NCBI GenBank assembly: GCA_959602875.1
Contig: CAUGVQ010000001.1
Coordinates: 13,532 to 77,531, forward strand
Direction of reading: 5' to 3'
DNA: 64,000 bases
Origin: an uncultured Collinsella sp.
GTDB lineage: Bacteria > Actinomycetota > Coriobacteriia > Coriobacteriales > Coriobacteriaceae
Below are positions 26,758 through 35,544 of this stretch, piece after piece. A program made the translations under genes and the position numbers. The notes under the pieces are model-generated. The model ran no database searches. It saw only the letters and a list, made by a program, of their open reading frames with translations, and was not told where the DNA came from. Within the stretch, counting starts at the first letter, position 1; each line of letters starts with the position of its first letter.

Positions 26758-27513
26758 CTACTCCACCGTCGCAGGAACGCGCAGCGGACGCGCCGCTTCG
26801 GCCTCGGCGGCCGCCTTGGACGCCGCCTCCTCACAGACGCCGAGCTCACGCAGCTTCGCGCGGTACGCGGCAGCGATGACCTCCATGCAACCCTCGCGAC
26901 CAAGCTTGGCGCGGTTCACCACCAGGTCCTTGCCGCTGTCCATGCGCCACTTGCCCGCCGAGTAGCGCTTGTAGAAATCCTCGCGGAAGCGCTGCATGCG
27001 CTTCACAAGACGCGCGCCTTGGCTCCGGTTGAGACCGCGCTTGCCGGCAACGATCTTCACGCGCTCATCAAAGGGCGCGGTGACGAGCACGGCGATGTGG
27101 TTGGGGTTATGGCGCAGGATGTAATCCGAAAGGCGCCCCTCTATGATGCAGCTCTCGGTGGAGCCAAGGTCAAGAATAACCTGCGTCATCTGCTCAAAGA
27201 GCTTGTCGGCGAGCGTGCGGGAATCCACGCGATCGGGCAGAAACGCCGTGAACTCGGCGGCAAGCTGCTCATCGTACTGGGCAATCTTGTCGACGGACTC
27301 GCCGGCGCGCTGGCTAGCACGCACGAGCACCTCTTTGTCGTACAGCGGGATGCCGAGCTCGGCGGAGAGCATCTTGCCGATCTCGTGCCCCTCGGCGCCA
27401 AAGTCGCGCGCAATGGTGATGACAACGGGCTGGCCGGCACGCTCGGCCTCGCTCGCCGCGGCGCGCGCCTCGAGAACGGCGCGCTGACGGCTGATGAACG
27501 GAATGAAGGGCAT
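26758..27513 (-). CDS. Cytidylate kinase-like family protein
   Basis: A 251-residue protein of the cytidylate-kinase-like P-loop family. Its P-loop region reads TIARDFGAEGHEIGKML in place of a classical Walker A; IPLYDKEVL and IIEGRLSDYILR follow, then a helical lid rich in arginine. Members of this family occur next to transporters and sensory genes; the substrate is unknown. It is the last gene of the leftward amino-acid ABC operon (24 bp after the permease), with SD AAGGAGG. The C-terminal 30 residues are Ala/Glu-rich. Confidence 0.75.
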   Translation of the reverse strand: MPFIPFISRQRAVLEARAAASEAERAGQPVVITIARDFGAEGHEIGKMLSAELGIPLYDKEVLVRASQRAGESVDKIAQYDEQLAAEFTAFLPDRVDSRTLADKLFEQMTQVILDLGSTESCIIEGRLSDYILRHNPNHIAVLVTAPFDERVKIVAGKRGLNRSQGARLVKRMQRFREDFYKRYSAGKWRMDSGKDLVVNRAKLGREGCMEVIAAAYRAKLRELGVCEEAASKAAAEAEAARPLRVPATVE

Positions 27514-27537
27514 GGTGCCTCCTTTGCTCGACGCCGG

Positions 27538-28185
27538 CTACGCGGCGACCACGCGGCGCTGGTAAGCGCGCACGATCAGCGAGATACCGAAGTTCAAAAC
27601 GAAGTACAGAGCAAAAACGAATCCGTAGAGCAGCAGGACCTGCGAGAGGTCGCTTGTGTAGCCCATGACAACCTTTGCCGAGAACATGAATTCCGCGACA
27701 TTGATACCGGCGAGATACGACGAGTCCTTGATGACCGTCGTGCACTGGCTAAAGAGCGCCGGGATGATGGTCTTGAACGTCTGCGGCAAGATGATGAGAC
27801 GCATGCTCGCGAAGAAGCCAAAGCCCTGGCTCTGCGCCGCCTCAAACTGGCTCTTGGGAATGGAGTTCAAACCGCCGCGGATGATCTCGGCCATAACGGC
27901 AGACGTGAAGATCGTGAACGCCAGAACCGAGATGAAAATGTCGTTGCCTTTCACCGTGAAGTAGATGAAGAGGATCCACAGCAGGTTAGGCGTGCAGCGG
28001 AAGAGCTCGATGTAGGCGGAGACCAGCCATTTGAAGATGCTGAGCTTGCCGGTGCAATACTGTTTAACAAGCGCGAGCACCGTTCCCAAGATGACCGAGA
28101 AGATGATAGCGAGTATCGAAATCTCGATCGTTTTCAGGAAGCCCTGCATGATGAAGGAGACGTTTGCGGGAGTAAAAATTTCCAT
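27538..28185 (-). CDS. Polar amino-acid ABC transporter permease (2)
   Basis: A 215-residue HisM-type permease with five transmembrane helices and the EAA loop (FEAAQSQGFGFFASMRLIILPQ, read as EAAQSQGF then ILPQ), which docks the ATPase. It lies 3 bp after the first permease. With the other permease, the binding protein and the ATPase it makes a glutamate/glutamine-type importer. Substrate is inferred from family only. Confidence 0.88.
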   Translation of the reverse strand: MEIFTPANVSFIMQGFLKTIEISILAIIFSVILGTVLALVKQYCTGKLSIFKWLVSAYIELFRCTPNLLWILFIYFTVKGNDIFISVLAFTIFTSAVMAEIIRGGLNSIPKSQFEAAQSQGFGFFASMRLIILPQTFKTIIPALFSQCTTVIKDSSYLAGINVAEFMFSAKVVMGYTSDLSQVLLLYGFVFALYFVLNFGISLIVRAYQRRVVAA

Positions 28186-28188
28186 GCC

Positions 28189-28935
28189 TTACGCCTCCTC
28201 TGCAGGCTCAGGGGTGATACCGGGGATAGTTTTGGCGCGCGGACGCTTCTTGGAGCGCTTCTCGAGCCACTGAACAAGAAGCGCCAGCGGGAAGCAGATG
28301 ATGAAGTACAACACGCAGGCCATGATGTAGCCCTGCAGGTATCCATACGTGGATACGAAGTTGTCGGCATTGTACATAAGGTCGCCACCGGCAATAAGCG
28401 CGAGTACCGAGGTGTTCTTGACGAGGTTGAGCGCCTGGTTGCAGAGCGGGGGCAGAATTACTTTAAAGGTCTGCGGCAGGATAATGTAGATGTAGGCCTG
28501 CACGCGGGTGAAGCCCTGCGAGAGCGCCGCCTCCATCTGGCCGCGCGGCACCGCCTCGATGCCAGTGCGGATGACCTCGGAGATGTATGCCGCGTGGTAG
28601 AGGCCCACGCCGAGGGCGCCGATGGCAAACGAAGAGAGGCGGATCGGGCTTGGGGCACCAAGAATCGCCTGCAGCACGCGCGGACCCGCCATGTAGTAGA
28701 AAAACACCTGCACGGGAAGGGGCGTGTTCTGGAAGAACTCAACATACACACGGCTAATACCGCGTAGAATCCGCGAACGCGTGGTCGAGAACACGCCAAG
28801 GACGGTTCCCAAAACCAACGACAGCGCCAAACCGGCGATGACCACCTGCAGCGTGAAGGCAAACCCCTCCCAGAAGCCCTCCATGCTGCTGAGGGTGATC
28901 TCCCAGCGCCGCGGATCGAATAGGCCTTCGAGCAT
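28189..28935 (-). CDS. Polar amino-acid ABC transporter permease (1)
   Basis: A 248-residue HisQ/GlnP-type permease with EAA loop EAALSQGFTRVQAYIYIILPQ (EAALSQGF, ILPQ), preceded by an N-terminal cytoplasmic segment. The start chosen is the ATG at 28935 (MLEGLFDPRRW), behind GAGAGGAGC; an upstream start at 28965 would swallow the SD. The C-terminal tail is strongly basic (EKRSKKRPRAK). Confidence 0.88.
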   Translation of the reverse strand: MLEGLFDPRRWEITLSSMEGFWEGFAFTLQVVIAGLALSLVLGTVLGVFSTTRSRILRGISRVYVEFFQNTPLPVQVFFYYMAGPRVLQAILGAPSPIRLSSFAIGALGVGLYHAAYISEVIRTGIEAVPRGQMEAALSQGFTRVQAYIYIILPQTFKVILPPLCNQALNLVKNTSVLALIAGGDLMYNADNFVSTYGYLQGYIMACVLYFIICFPLALLVQWLEKRSKKRPRAKTIPGITPEPAEEA

Positions 28936-28967
28936 ATCGCTCCTCTCTCGTGCCAGTACGTGCAAAA

Positions 28968-28995
28968 CGCCCGGGCGGATGGCGCCGCCCGGGCG
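28968..28995 (-). promoter_or_regulatory. Intercistronic stem-loop
   Basis: Perfect 10-bp stem (CGCCCGGGCG twice, 8-base loop) between the binding-protein gene and the first permease, without a T run. Such hairpins commonly stabilise the upstream mRNA and lower permease expression. Confidence 0.6.
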
Positions 28996-29047
28996 AGATA
29001 TCCCTCAGTAAAGCCCTGAGCTGGACAGACGAGGGACTCAGCTCAAC

Positions 29048-29905
29048 TTAGAGCAGATTCCAAGTCGTGGCTTCCTCCTCGAGCCAGCCATTGTCGAGCA
29101 GCTCGTTCACCTTGTCGTTCACAACCTCGGACAGATCGGAGCCCTTCTTGGTAGCGATGCCGTACTCCTGCTCGCCAAACTCGACCTCGGGCTCCAAAAG
29201 CTCTTTCTGGTCGTTCATGTAGGTGTTCAGCGTAGAGCGATCCATGGCGAACGCGTCGATGTTGCCCGACTCGAGCGCGGAGTTGATGGACGGATAATCC
29301 GGGTACTCGTTGAAGTTGCCGTCAGTGAGCTCCACGCCCTCCTCGGCAACAGCTGCGGTGACCGCATCCTTGGTGGTCGAGCCCTGGCTGACACCGATAA
29401 GCTTTCCGTCGAGGTCGGCGAGCTTCTCCATACCGGAATCCTTCATGATCATAACGCCCACGTGGTCGACGCGATAGGGATCGGAGAAGTCCCAGTCCTC
29501 CTGGCGCTCGGGGGTGATGGTGTAGGTCGCGCAAACGATGTCGAGCGAGTCGTTGTCGATCAGCGGGCCGCGGGTCTTGGGCGTAACGGTCGTGAACTCG
29601 CAAAGGCCCTGCTCCTTGGCCTCCTCGTAAGAGACGCCAAAGACAGCCGCGGCGATCTGATAGCACAGGTCAATCTCGAGACCCTCATACTCGCCGGTCT
29701 CGGTGTTGAGGTAGCCGTAGCCGAGCACGTCGGCCTTCACGCCACAATTAAGCTTACCGCGCGCCTTGATGGCCTCGACCTTGGACGAAGCGTCACCGCT
29801 ACCGGAAGCCGCTGGGTCGGAATTGCAACCTGCAAGCGCACCGGTGCCAAGCACGGCAGCAGCTGCGCCAAAGACCTGCACGAACTGACGACGAGACAGA
29901 GACAT
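29048..29905 (-). CDS. Amino-acid ABC transporter substrate-binding lipoprotein
   Basis: A 285-residue solute-binding protein of family 3. The N-terminus has both a twin-arginine-like start (LSRRQFVQVFG) and a lipobox (ALAGC), so it may be exported by Tat and lipidated. The mature domain shows KARGKLNCGVKADVLGYGY, YEGLEIDLCYQIAAAVFG and the conserved GVSQGSTTKDAV. Family resemblance suggests glutamate/glutamine or another polar amino acid. SD AAAAGGAGG precedes the ATG. It lies between the ATPase gene and the permeases. Confidence 0.9.
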   Translation of the reverse strand: MSLSRRQFVQVFGAAAAVLGTGALAGCNSDPAASGSGDASSKVEAIKARGKLNCGVKADVLGYGYLNTETGEYEGLEIDLCYQIAAAVFGVSYEEAKEQGLCEFTTVTPKTRGPLIDNDSLDIVCATYTITPERQEDWDFSDPYRVDHVGVMIMKDSGMEKLADLDGKLIGVSQGSTTKDAVTAAVAEEGVELTDGNFNEYPDYPSINSALESGNIDAFAMDRSTLNTYMNDQKELLEPEVEFGEQEYGIATKKGSDLSEVVNDKVNELLDNGWLEEEATTWNLL

Positions 29906-30008
29906 GAGAGGTACCTCCTTTTGGTACGGGCGCCACCTGGGATGGTTGAAGACTCTGGCGCCAAAATGTCCGACGCGCGGGGCGCGGCGGGCGAGCCAAA
30001 ACTACGCG

Positions 30009-30740
30009 CTAGTGCAAGATCTTGTTGAGGAAGTCCTTGCAACGCGGGTTCTGCGGGTTGGTGAAGAAGTGCTCGGGCGTGCCCTCCTCCAGAATCTGAC
30101 CGTCGTCCATAAAGATGACGCGGTCGGCCACCTGGCGGGCAAAGTTCATCTCGTGCGTCACGCAGATCATAGTGATGTTCTCCTGCGCGAGCTCGATCAT
30201 GACGTCGAGCACCTCCTGGATCATCTCGGGGTCGAGCGCCGAGGTGGGCTCGTCGAAGAGGATGATCGGCTGCTTGGTGCACATGGCGCGGGCGATGGCG
30301 ACGCGCTGCTGCTGACCGCCCGAGAGGTTCTGCGGATACTCGCCCGCCTTCTGGGCAAGACCGACGCGCTCGAGCGCCGCCATGGCGGCCTTGTTGGCCT
30401 CCTCTTTGCTCTTCTTCTGGAGCTTGATGGGGGCCAGCGTGAGGTTGCCGAGCACCGTCATGTTGGGATAGAGGTTGAACTGTTGGAACACCATCGAGGA
30501 GTACTTGCGCGTAAGCTCGAGGTGGTTCTTCTTGGTCATGAGGTGTCCGTCGATGGTCACGGTGCCGGTCGTGGGCTCCTCGAGAAAGTCCACGCAGCGG
30601 ATGAGCGTCGACTTGCCGGAGCCGGACGGCCCGATGATAACGACCTTCTCGCCGCGCTTCACGGTGAGGTCAATGTCCTTCAGAACGTGAAGGTCGCCGA
30701 AGTACTTGTTGAGGCCACGAATCTCGATCATCTCGGCCAT
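30009..30740 (-). CDS. Polar amino-acid ABC transporter ATPase
   Basis: A 243-residue GlnQ/GluA-type ATPase with Walker [15 protein letters not shown]-loop [18 protein letters not shown], signature [14 protein letters not shown], Walker [13 protein letters not shown] and VTHEMNFA. It is the first gene of the operon ATPase - binding protein - permease - permease - kinase-like protein. Confidence 0.93.
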   Translation of the reverse strand: MAEMIEIRGLNKYFGDLHVLKDIDLTVKRGEKVVIIGPSGSGKSTLIRCVDFLEEPTTGTVTIDGHLMTKKNHLELTRKYSSMVFQQFNLYPNMTVLGNLTLAPIKLQKKSKEEANKAAMAALERVGLAQKAGEYPQNLSGGQQQRVAIARAMCTKQPIILFDEPTSALDPEMIQEVLDVMIELAQENITMICVTHEMNFARQVADRVIFMDDGQILEEGTPEHFFTNPQNPRCKDFLNKILH

Positions 30741-30916
30741 GCGGTGAATCCTTTCTATCTGGCCACGGCGCCGGGGCGTCCGCGGTTCGCGTGCTCATTG
30801 TAGAACAGCGGGGTTGGGGAGCATCCGGAGGGGGTCACCCGCAACAGAGGGGTAACGAGCTCGGCACACGCCCGTAACCAATGCGCCCCATTTCTGGGGC
30901 ACAAAGCGATTTTCTT

Positions 30917-30944
30917 ATGATACCCGAAATATTTGGCAAGTAAA
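30917..30944 (-). promoter_or_regulatory. Probable promoter of the amino-acid ABC operon
   Basis: Minus-strand TTTACT (-35) and TATCAT (-10) separated by 16 bp, in an AT-rich patch about 180 bp upstream of the ATPase start. An imperfect palindrome agtgtgatggagtatcact lies just upstream. The rest of 30741-31100 has no gene, only short ccagtagcgccgg repeats near 31040-31080. Confidence 0.5.
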
Positions 30945-31100
30945 CACTTTAGTGTGATGGAGTATCACTCCTTCACAAGCGCGTACGGAGCGCACCTTCA
31001 ACCGACGCGACGTTCTCGCCAGCAAGGGAAGTGGCGCTCACACCAGTAGCGCCGGGGACGACCGCGCCAGTAGCGCCGGCGGCGCCTTCACCAGCGGCGC

Positions 31101-31544
31101 CTACGCCAAGCGGGAGCCGACCTCTTTTGCCGCGGCAGCCTTGTCGAAGTTCCCGCCCGTCGCCTGATTGAGCGCACCCATGATGCGGCCCATGTCCTTT
31201 TTGGTGGTGGCGCCGACCTCGGCAATCGTCTTCTCAATCAGCTGAACGAGCGCCTCGCCCGAGACCTGCGCGGGCAGCAGGCTCTCCAGAATCTCGACCT
31301 GCTCGCGCAGCGTATCGGTGCGCTCCTGGTTGGTGCCGGCCTTCTCGGACATCTCGAGCGTCTCGGAGGTCTGCTTGATGAGGCGGCGGATCATGTTGGT
31401 CACGTCCTGCTCGGTGGCGTCGCGGCGCTCGTTCACCTCGACGTTTTTCACCTCGCCCATGACCTGGCGGATGATAGACAGACGCGTCTTGTCCTTTGCC
31501 TTCATGGCGGCGACCATCGCGTCGTGAAGCTCCTCGTTAGTCAT
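31101..31544 (-). CDS. yqeY: GatB/YqeY domain protein
   Basis: A 147-residue YqeY-family protein, a helical domain also found at the C-terminus of the GatB amidotransferase subunit and thought to bind tRNA. Typical features: RLSIIRQVMGEVKNVEV, RRLIKQTSETLEMSEKAG and DMGRIMGALNQATGGNFD. The start is the ATG at 31544 (MTNEELHDAM). It is 31 bp downstream of the foldase gene, in the same direction. Confidence 0.9.
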   Translation of the reverse strand: MTNEELHDAMVAAMKAKDKTRLSIIRQVMGEVKNVEVNERRDATEQDVTNMIRRLIKQTSETLEMSEKAGTNQERTDTLREQVEILESLLPAQVSGEALVQLIEKTIAEVGATTKKDMGRIMGALNQATGGNFDKAAAAKEVGSRLA

Positions 31545-31575
31545 AGTGCACTTCCTATCTGGGTAACTCTCAACG

Positions 31576-32907
31576 TTATTCAGTTGCGGCGGTATCGGCG
31601 GCGGCGTCGGCCTCGGTGCCGGCGAGCGCCATGTCCACGTTGTAGGGAACGTCCTCGGGCATGGGGTTGATCTCAATACCGGCGTCCTCAACGTACTGAT
31701 CGAGCCACGCGTTGTACGCATCGCTCTGCGCGTTCGAGGCAAGGGTGTCCGAAATGGTATCGCGCAGATTCTCGGGAATCTGGTCGATGGAGGTGACCTC
31801 GCCGTCCACGTGGAAGAGCTCGGTGCACTGGATGAGGTGGTAGCCGTAGGTCGTCTCCACAATGCCGCTCATCTCGCCGGGCTCGAGCTCGGCCAGCGCG
31901 TCGCCGTACTCGGTCACAAAGCTCGTGAGCTTGTCCCAACCCACGTCGCCGCCGTCCTTAGCGGAGCTGTCCTCGGAGTTCTCCTTGGCGGCATCGGCAA
32001 ACGAAATCTCGCCCGCCTCAATCTGGGCGCGCAGGTCCTCGAGCTTCTGACGCGCCTCCTCGCGCGTGGCGTCATCAGCCTCGGAGTCAACCTTGATGAG
32101 GATGTGGCTCGAGCGGCGCGCGTTGTTCAGCGAGTCGAGGTTCTCGTTCACGTAATCGATAATCTCCTGGTCGGAGGGGTCCTCAAGCGGCGCCACCTCG
32201 TCGCGGAGCTTCTCGAGCGCAACCGAACTCTCAAGCTGCTGACGGTACGTGTCCGCGGTGTAGCCGTACATCTGCATGATGGAAAGGAGCGTCTCCTCGG
32301 AGCCGTACTGGGCAACCTCGTTGTCCCACGCCTCGTCGAGTTCCTCGTCGGAAACCTCGATACCGTACTCGCTCACGGCCTGGGTGAGCAGGTACTGGCG
32401 AGCGAGCGAATTGATGACCTGCTCGCGCAGGGTCTCGGGCGTGAGTCCCTGACCCTCGAGGTAGGTCGCCCACGCGGCGTCGCTGTCATAGCTGCTGCGC
32501 GTGGCCATGATCTGCTCGGTAACGGTGTCCTCGGTAATGTTCACGCCCGAGACCTCGGCCGCAACACCGCCGGTAAGGTGGTAGTCCTCGCCGCCGGAGC
32601 TGATCTGGTTCAAAACACCCGAGCACGCCATCGCGGTGACCGAAAGCAGCATCGCGGCAACGCCAATGGCAACCAAAACGTACTTGGCGGCCTTGCTCAT
32701 CTTCTCCTTGCGCGCGTGCTTGCGCTCAGCCTTGGTGGCGCCGTCCTTTGCTGCGGCGGTGCGGCCGCGACCGTCTTTGGCGTCCGCCTCGGCGGCAGCC
32801 TTGCCACCGGCAAGCTTGCTCGACGCGGCGCGCGTGGCGCCCTGAGCCTTCTTCTTAGGGTCGGCCTCGGGCGCGGACCCGTCGTTCTTCTTCGTAAAGA
32901 GAGCCAT
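31576..32907 (-). CDS. Membrane-anchored parvulin-type peptidyl-prolyl isomerase
   Basis: A 443-residue foldase of the PrsA/SurA type. It has a 70-residue Lys/Ala-rich cytoplasmic tail, one transmembrane helix (YVLVAIGVAAMLLSVTAMACSG), a SurA-like N-domain (TVTEQIMATRSSYDS) and a rotamase domain (ARRSSHILIK, SEDSSAKDGGDVGWD, VETTYGYHLIQ). It would assist folding of exported proteins outside the membrane. The long basic cytoplasmic leader is unusual for a lipoprotein-type PrsA; a Cys near the helix end (MACSG) could be a lipobox. Confidence 0.88.
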   Translation of the reverse strand: MALFTKKNDGSAPEADPKKKAQGATRAASSKLAGGKAAAEADAKDGRGRTAAAKDGATKAERKHARKEKMSKAAKYVLVAIGVAAMLLSVTAMACSGVLNQISSGGEDYHLTGGVAAEVSGVNITEDTVTEQIMATRSSYDSDAAWATYLEGQGLTPETLREQVINSLARQYLLTQAVSEYGIEVSDEELDEAWDNEVAQYGSEETLLSIMQMYGYTADTYRQQLESSVALEKLRDEVAPLEDPSDQEIIDYVNENLDSLNNARRSSHILIKVDSEADDATREEARQKLEDLRAQIEAGEISFADAAKENSEDSSAKDGGDVGWDKLTSFVTEYGDALAELEPGEMSGIVETTYGYHLIQCTELFHVDGEVTSIDQIPENLRDTISDTLASNAQSDAYNAWLDQYVEDAGIEINPMPEDVPYNVDMALAGTEADAAADTAATE

Positions 32908-33131
32908 AAGAAGCGTTCCCTCTCACGCGGCGATGCACAACCATCGCGCGGGCGGCGCTCGGCGCGCGCCCAAAAGCTGGCAGATAAACGTTCCTATTCT
33001 CGCACAAAGCGGGCGCTGGGGCTCCCTCCGCCGTGTGAAGAGCAGCCAGCCGACACATCGCCTGCGCGCAGGGGGTTGTTCTGCTACGATGCCTCCACAG
33101 CATTTTTATCCGCGCAGCAAAGGGGAATACC

Positions 33132-33590
33132 ATGGCCATCGACCTCAGCCTCTTCAAACCCAGCCTGGTCTTTTTTGGGTGGGAGTGCGCAACCTCGGAC
33201 GAGGTCTTTGACCACCTCGCCGCCGAGCTCGAGGCGCGCGGCCTTGTGGCCCCCACCTGGCGCGAGGCGGTCGGCGCACGCGAGGCCGTCTTCCCCACCG
33301 GGCTCAAGACCATCGGCTGCGGGCTTGCGCTCCCCCACGCCGACGCCGAGCACACGCTCGCCCCCTTTATCGCCATCGTGCGGCCAGCGGCGCCCGTGCC
33401 GTTTGAGCCCATGGGCGGCATTGGCAGCACGGTTCCGGCGGACATTGTCATCGCACTCGGGTTCAATCATGCCGACGACCAAATCGGCGCCCTCCAGCAC
33501 CTCATGGGTGTTTTTGCAGACGAGGAGCGCGCCCACGCCGTACTTGCTGCCGCAACGCCCGAGGAACTGGTGGCTGAACTGAGCGCCTAG
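33132..33590 (+). CDS. PTS EIIA component, galactitol/fructose type
   Basis: A 152-residue EIIA of the fructose/mannitol-type fold (PTS_EIIA_2). The phospho-accepting histidine is in LALPHADAEH; REAVFPTGL precedes it. It receives phosphate from HPr and passes it to an EIIB of a galactitol-like permease. No EIIB/EIIC gene is adjacent, so its partner is elsewhere or it is regulatory. SD AAAGGGGAA and a -10-like TACGAT (33085-33090) precede it. Confidence 0.85.
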   Translation: MAIDLSLFKPSLVFFGWECATSDEVFDHLAAELEARGLVAPTWREAVGAREAVFPTGLKTIGCGLALPHADAEHTLAPFIAIVRPAAPVPFEPMGGIGSTVPADIVIALGFNHADDQIGALQHLMGVFADEERAHAVLAAATPEELVAELSA

Positions 33591-33627
33591 CCCGTAGCGC
33601 TGGTAAACCCCGCGTAGTTGAAGGCCT

Positions 33628-33695
33628 TTTTGCCAAAACCGTGTTTACCAGCTCTCCCGGCCGCTGGAGAGCTGGTAAACACGGTTTTGGCAAAA
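33628..33695. repeat. Long perfect palindrome, 30-bp arms
   Basis: Arms 33628-33657 and 33666-33695 are perfect reverse complements (30 bp each) with an 8-base loop. The arm begins TTTTGCCAAAACCGTGTTTA. It lies downstream of the EIIA gene. It may end transcription, but the arms are far longer than an ordinary terminator needs. Confidence 0.9.
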
Positions 33696-33767
33696 CGGAC
33701 GGCCAAACAGGTGGCGAAACGGGACGTCCAAACAGGTGCCAAAAACAGGTGATAAAACGGGACGGCC
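33693..33767. repeat. Short imperfect tandem repeats
   Basis: Two 24-bp units (AAACGGACGGCC-AAACAGGTGGCG and a variant) followed by two partial units, just after the palindrome. No gene is seen in 33591-33920 apart from these repeats. Confidence 0.6.
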
Positions 33768-33920
33768 GAAAGCGGGCAACGCGAAACGCAATTTCACCCG
33801 ACGCATCGCGTTTTCCCAGTTGCCGCCTCATCCCCCCTCAACGCGGTTGAAACGCCGTTTCGCGCGGCGCCCCCATACTGTGAATCGCACGGTACAGGAC
33901 GACGCGAAACGGAGGACATC

Positions 33921-34523
33921 ATGACCCGTCGCCATCAGAACAAGAACATCGCCAAGACCTTCTCGACCATCCTTGCAGAAACCGGCATCACCGAGAGCGA
34001 CCACGCCGACGCCGCGGGCACACGTGCCATCGTGTACCTTGCCGACGATAACGCCGCCGGCGAGAAGGCGCGCCGCATCCACGAGCGATACGGCGGGCAC
34101 CTGCTGCCCATCGCCCCGCTCGCGCCGTACCCCACCTCCCCCGCCGCCCTCGAGGCACGCCGCGCCATCGAGGCCACTTGGTTTATGGCAGCTCCCCTCG
34201 ACGAGCCCGCAAACACCAACCAGGTCCTCGACGAGGCAGACATCCTCACCGTTGTGGGGAGTCTCTGGGGCAAGCACCTCGCCGCGCCGCTCGTCTCGTT
34301 CCTCGAGCGTCACGAGGTTGCCGCACCGTTCGTCGAGGTCACCGTCCTTGCCATAGATGACCATATCGCCCCCGTGCTCTATCGCGAGGTCGGCGAAGCA
34401 CTGCCGGCGGGCACGCAGGTTCATTTCACCTCGCAGGACAACGCCGAGGCAGAGGAATTTGTTGCCGAGCACCACGCAGGCAACGTTGACCTGTCGCGTA
34501 ACAACCTGCGCCGCGCCGCGTAG
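33921..34523 (+). CDS. Flavodoxin-like protein lacking the FMN phosphate loop
   Basis: A 200-residue protein with the overall pattern of a flavodoxin fold. It has a first beta strand (TRAIVYLADDN) followed by a helix (AGEKARRIHERYGGHLLPI), the APYPTSPAALEARRAIE region seen in flavodoxin_4-like proteins, and ADILTVVGSLWGKHLAAPLVSFLE. The T/S-x-T-G-x-T FMN phosphate loop after strand 1 is missing (LADDNAAGEKA in its place), so FMN binding is doubtful. Function unknown; no operon partner is clear. Confidence 0.6.
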   Translation: MTRRHQNKNIAKTFSTILAETGITESDHADAAGTRAIVYLADDNAAGEKARRIHERYGGHLLPIAPLAPYPTSPAALEARRAIEATWFMAAPLDEPANTNQVLDEADILTVVGSLWGKHLAAPLVSFLERHEVAAPFVEVTVLAIDDHIAPVLYREVGEALPAGTQVHFTSQDNAEAEEFVAEHHAGNVDLSRNNLRRAA

Positions 34524-34595
34524 CGCGCTGCCGACGGGCCACGCCCGAGGGATACAATAAAACCAACCCGCCGCTCAACCACCGAGGAGGCACAC

Positions 34596-35468
34596 GTGCT
34601 CATCTCGCAGCGACTCGAACAACTCGCCTGCCACCACGACGACTCCCGTCGCACCGTCGGTCTCTATCTTGTCGAGCAGGCTGCGCGCTTTGAGACGCTC
34701 ACCATGGCGGATATCGCTGCAGAAACCTACACCTCCAAGGCAACGCTCGTGCGCATTGCCAAGCAGCTCGGCTTCCACGGCTGGCGCGATTTCTCGGCAG
34801 CGTACGCGCGCGAGATCGACCGGCAGCGCATCGACGGTCCCGCTGTCGACGCGAGCAGGCCCTTTGACGCCGGGGCGTTTGCCGGCGATATTGCCAACGC
34901 CGTCGCCCAGGTGCGTATCGAGAGCACGCGTCAGACGATGAGCCGCCTCGACGTTCGCGAGCTCGAGCGCGCCCGCGACCTCGTTCTCAACGCGCCCCGC
35001 ATCTTTCTTATGGGGTACGGCTTCAACGCGCCGGCGCTCGACTCCTTTGGCAGAAAACTGCTGCAAATTGGCATCATGGCCATCAACCCCGCGCAGGATA
35101 ACTACGCCCATGTCGAGAAATCCGTTTGCAAGGATGATTGCCTGCTGGTTGTCTCGTACTCCGGGTCGAGCGACACGAGCAACCTCATGCGCTTTTTACC
35201 CGAGGCGCGCGAACGCGGAGCAAAGATCGTCGCGCTCACCAGCGAAGGCGACAACTACCTGCGCGCACATGCCGACGTGACGCTGTCGATTTACTCCGCG
35301 GAACGTCTCTACACCAAGATCGGTACGTTCTCGACCGAGGCGTCGATCGATTACCTGCTCGATGCCCTATATGCGTGTATCTTTGCGCGCGATTACGAGC
35401 GCAACCTCCGCGTCAAGACCGAGCACTCCTACACAACGGAGGGCAACCGCAAAGGCGAGGAGCGTTAG
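34596..35468 (+). CDS. MurR/RpiR-family transcriptional regulator
   Basis: A 290-residue regulator starting with GTG. It has an N-terminal RpiR HTH (TMADIAAETYTSKATLVRIAKQLGFHGWRDF) shown by TSKATLVRIAKQLGF, and a C-terminal SIS sugar-phosphate domain (IFLMGYGFNAPALDSFGRKLLQIG; VSYSGSSDTSNLMRF). It probably senses a sugar phosphate. It is convergent with the phosphoketolase gene. A -10-like TACAAT is present at 34554-34559. Confidence 0.88.
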   Translation: MLISQRLEQLACHHDDSRRTVGLYLVEQAARFETLTMADIAAETYTSKATLVRIAKQLGFHGWRDFSAAYAREIDRQRIDGPAVDASRPFDAGAFAGDIANAVAQVRIESTRQTMSRLDVRELERARDLVLNAPRIFLMGYGFNAPALDSFGRKLLQIGIMAINPAQDNYAHVEKSVCKDDCLLVVSYSGSSDTSNLMRFLPEARERGAKIVALTSEGDNYLRAHADVTLSIYSAERLYTKIGTFSTEASIDYLLDALYACIFARDYERNLRVKTEHSYTTEGNRKGEER

Positions 35469-35544
35469 ACGGCAGAAACGCCGCCGCTGATGCCACGTGT
35501 TCCCGATGCCACGCGCCCGCAAACAGGTGCGTGCCCGCCGGCCG

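Noticed and set aside
33693..33767. CRISPR or attachment-site array
   Set aside because: Units are imperfect, contiguous and too few.
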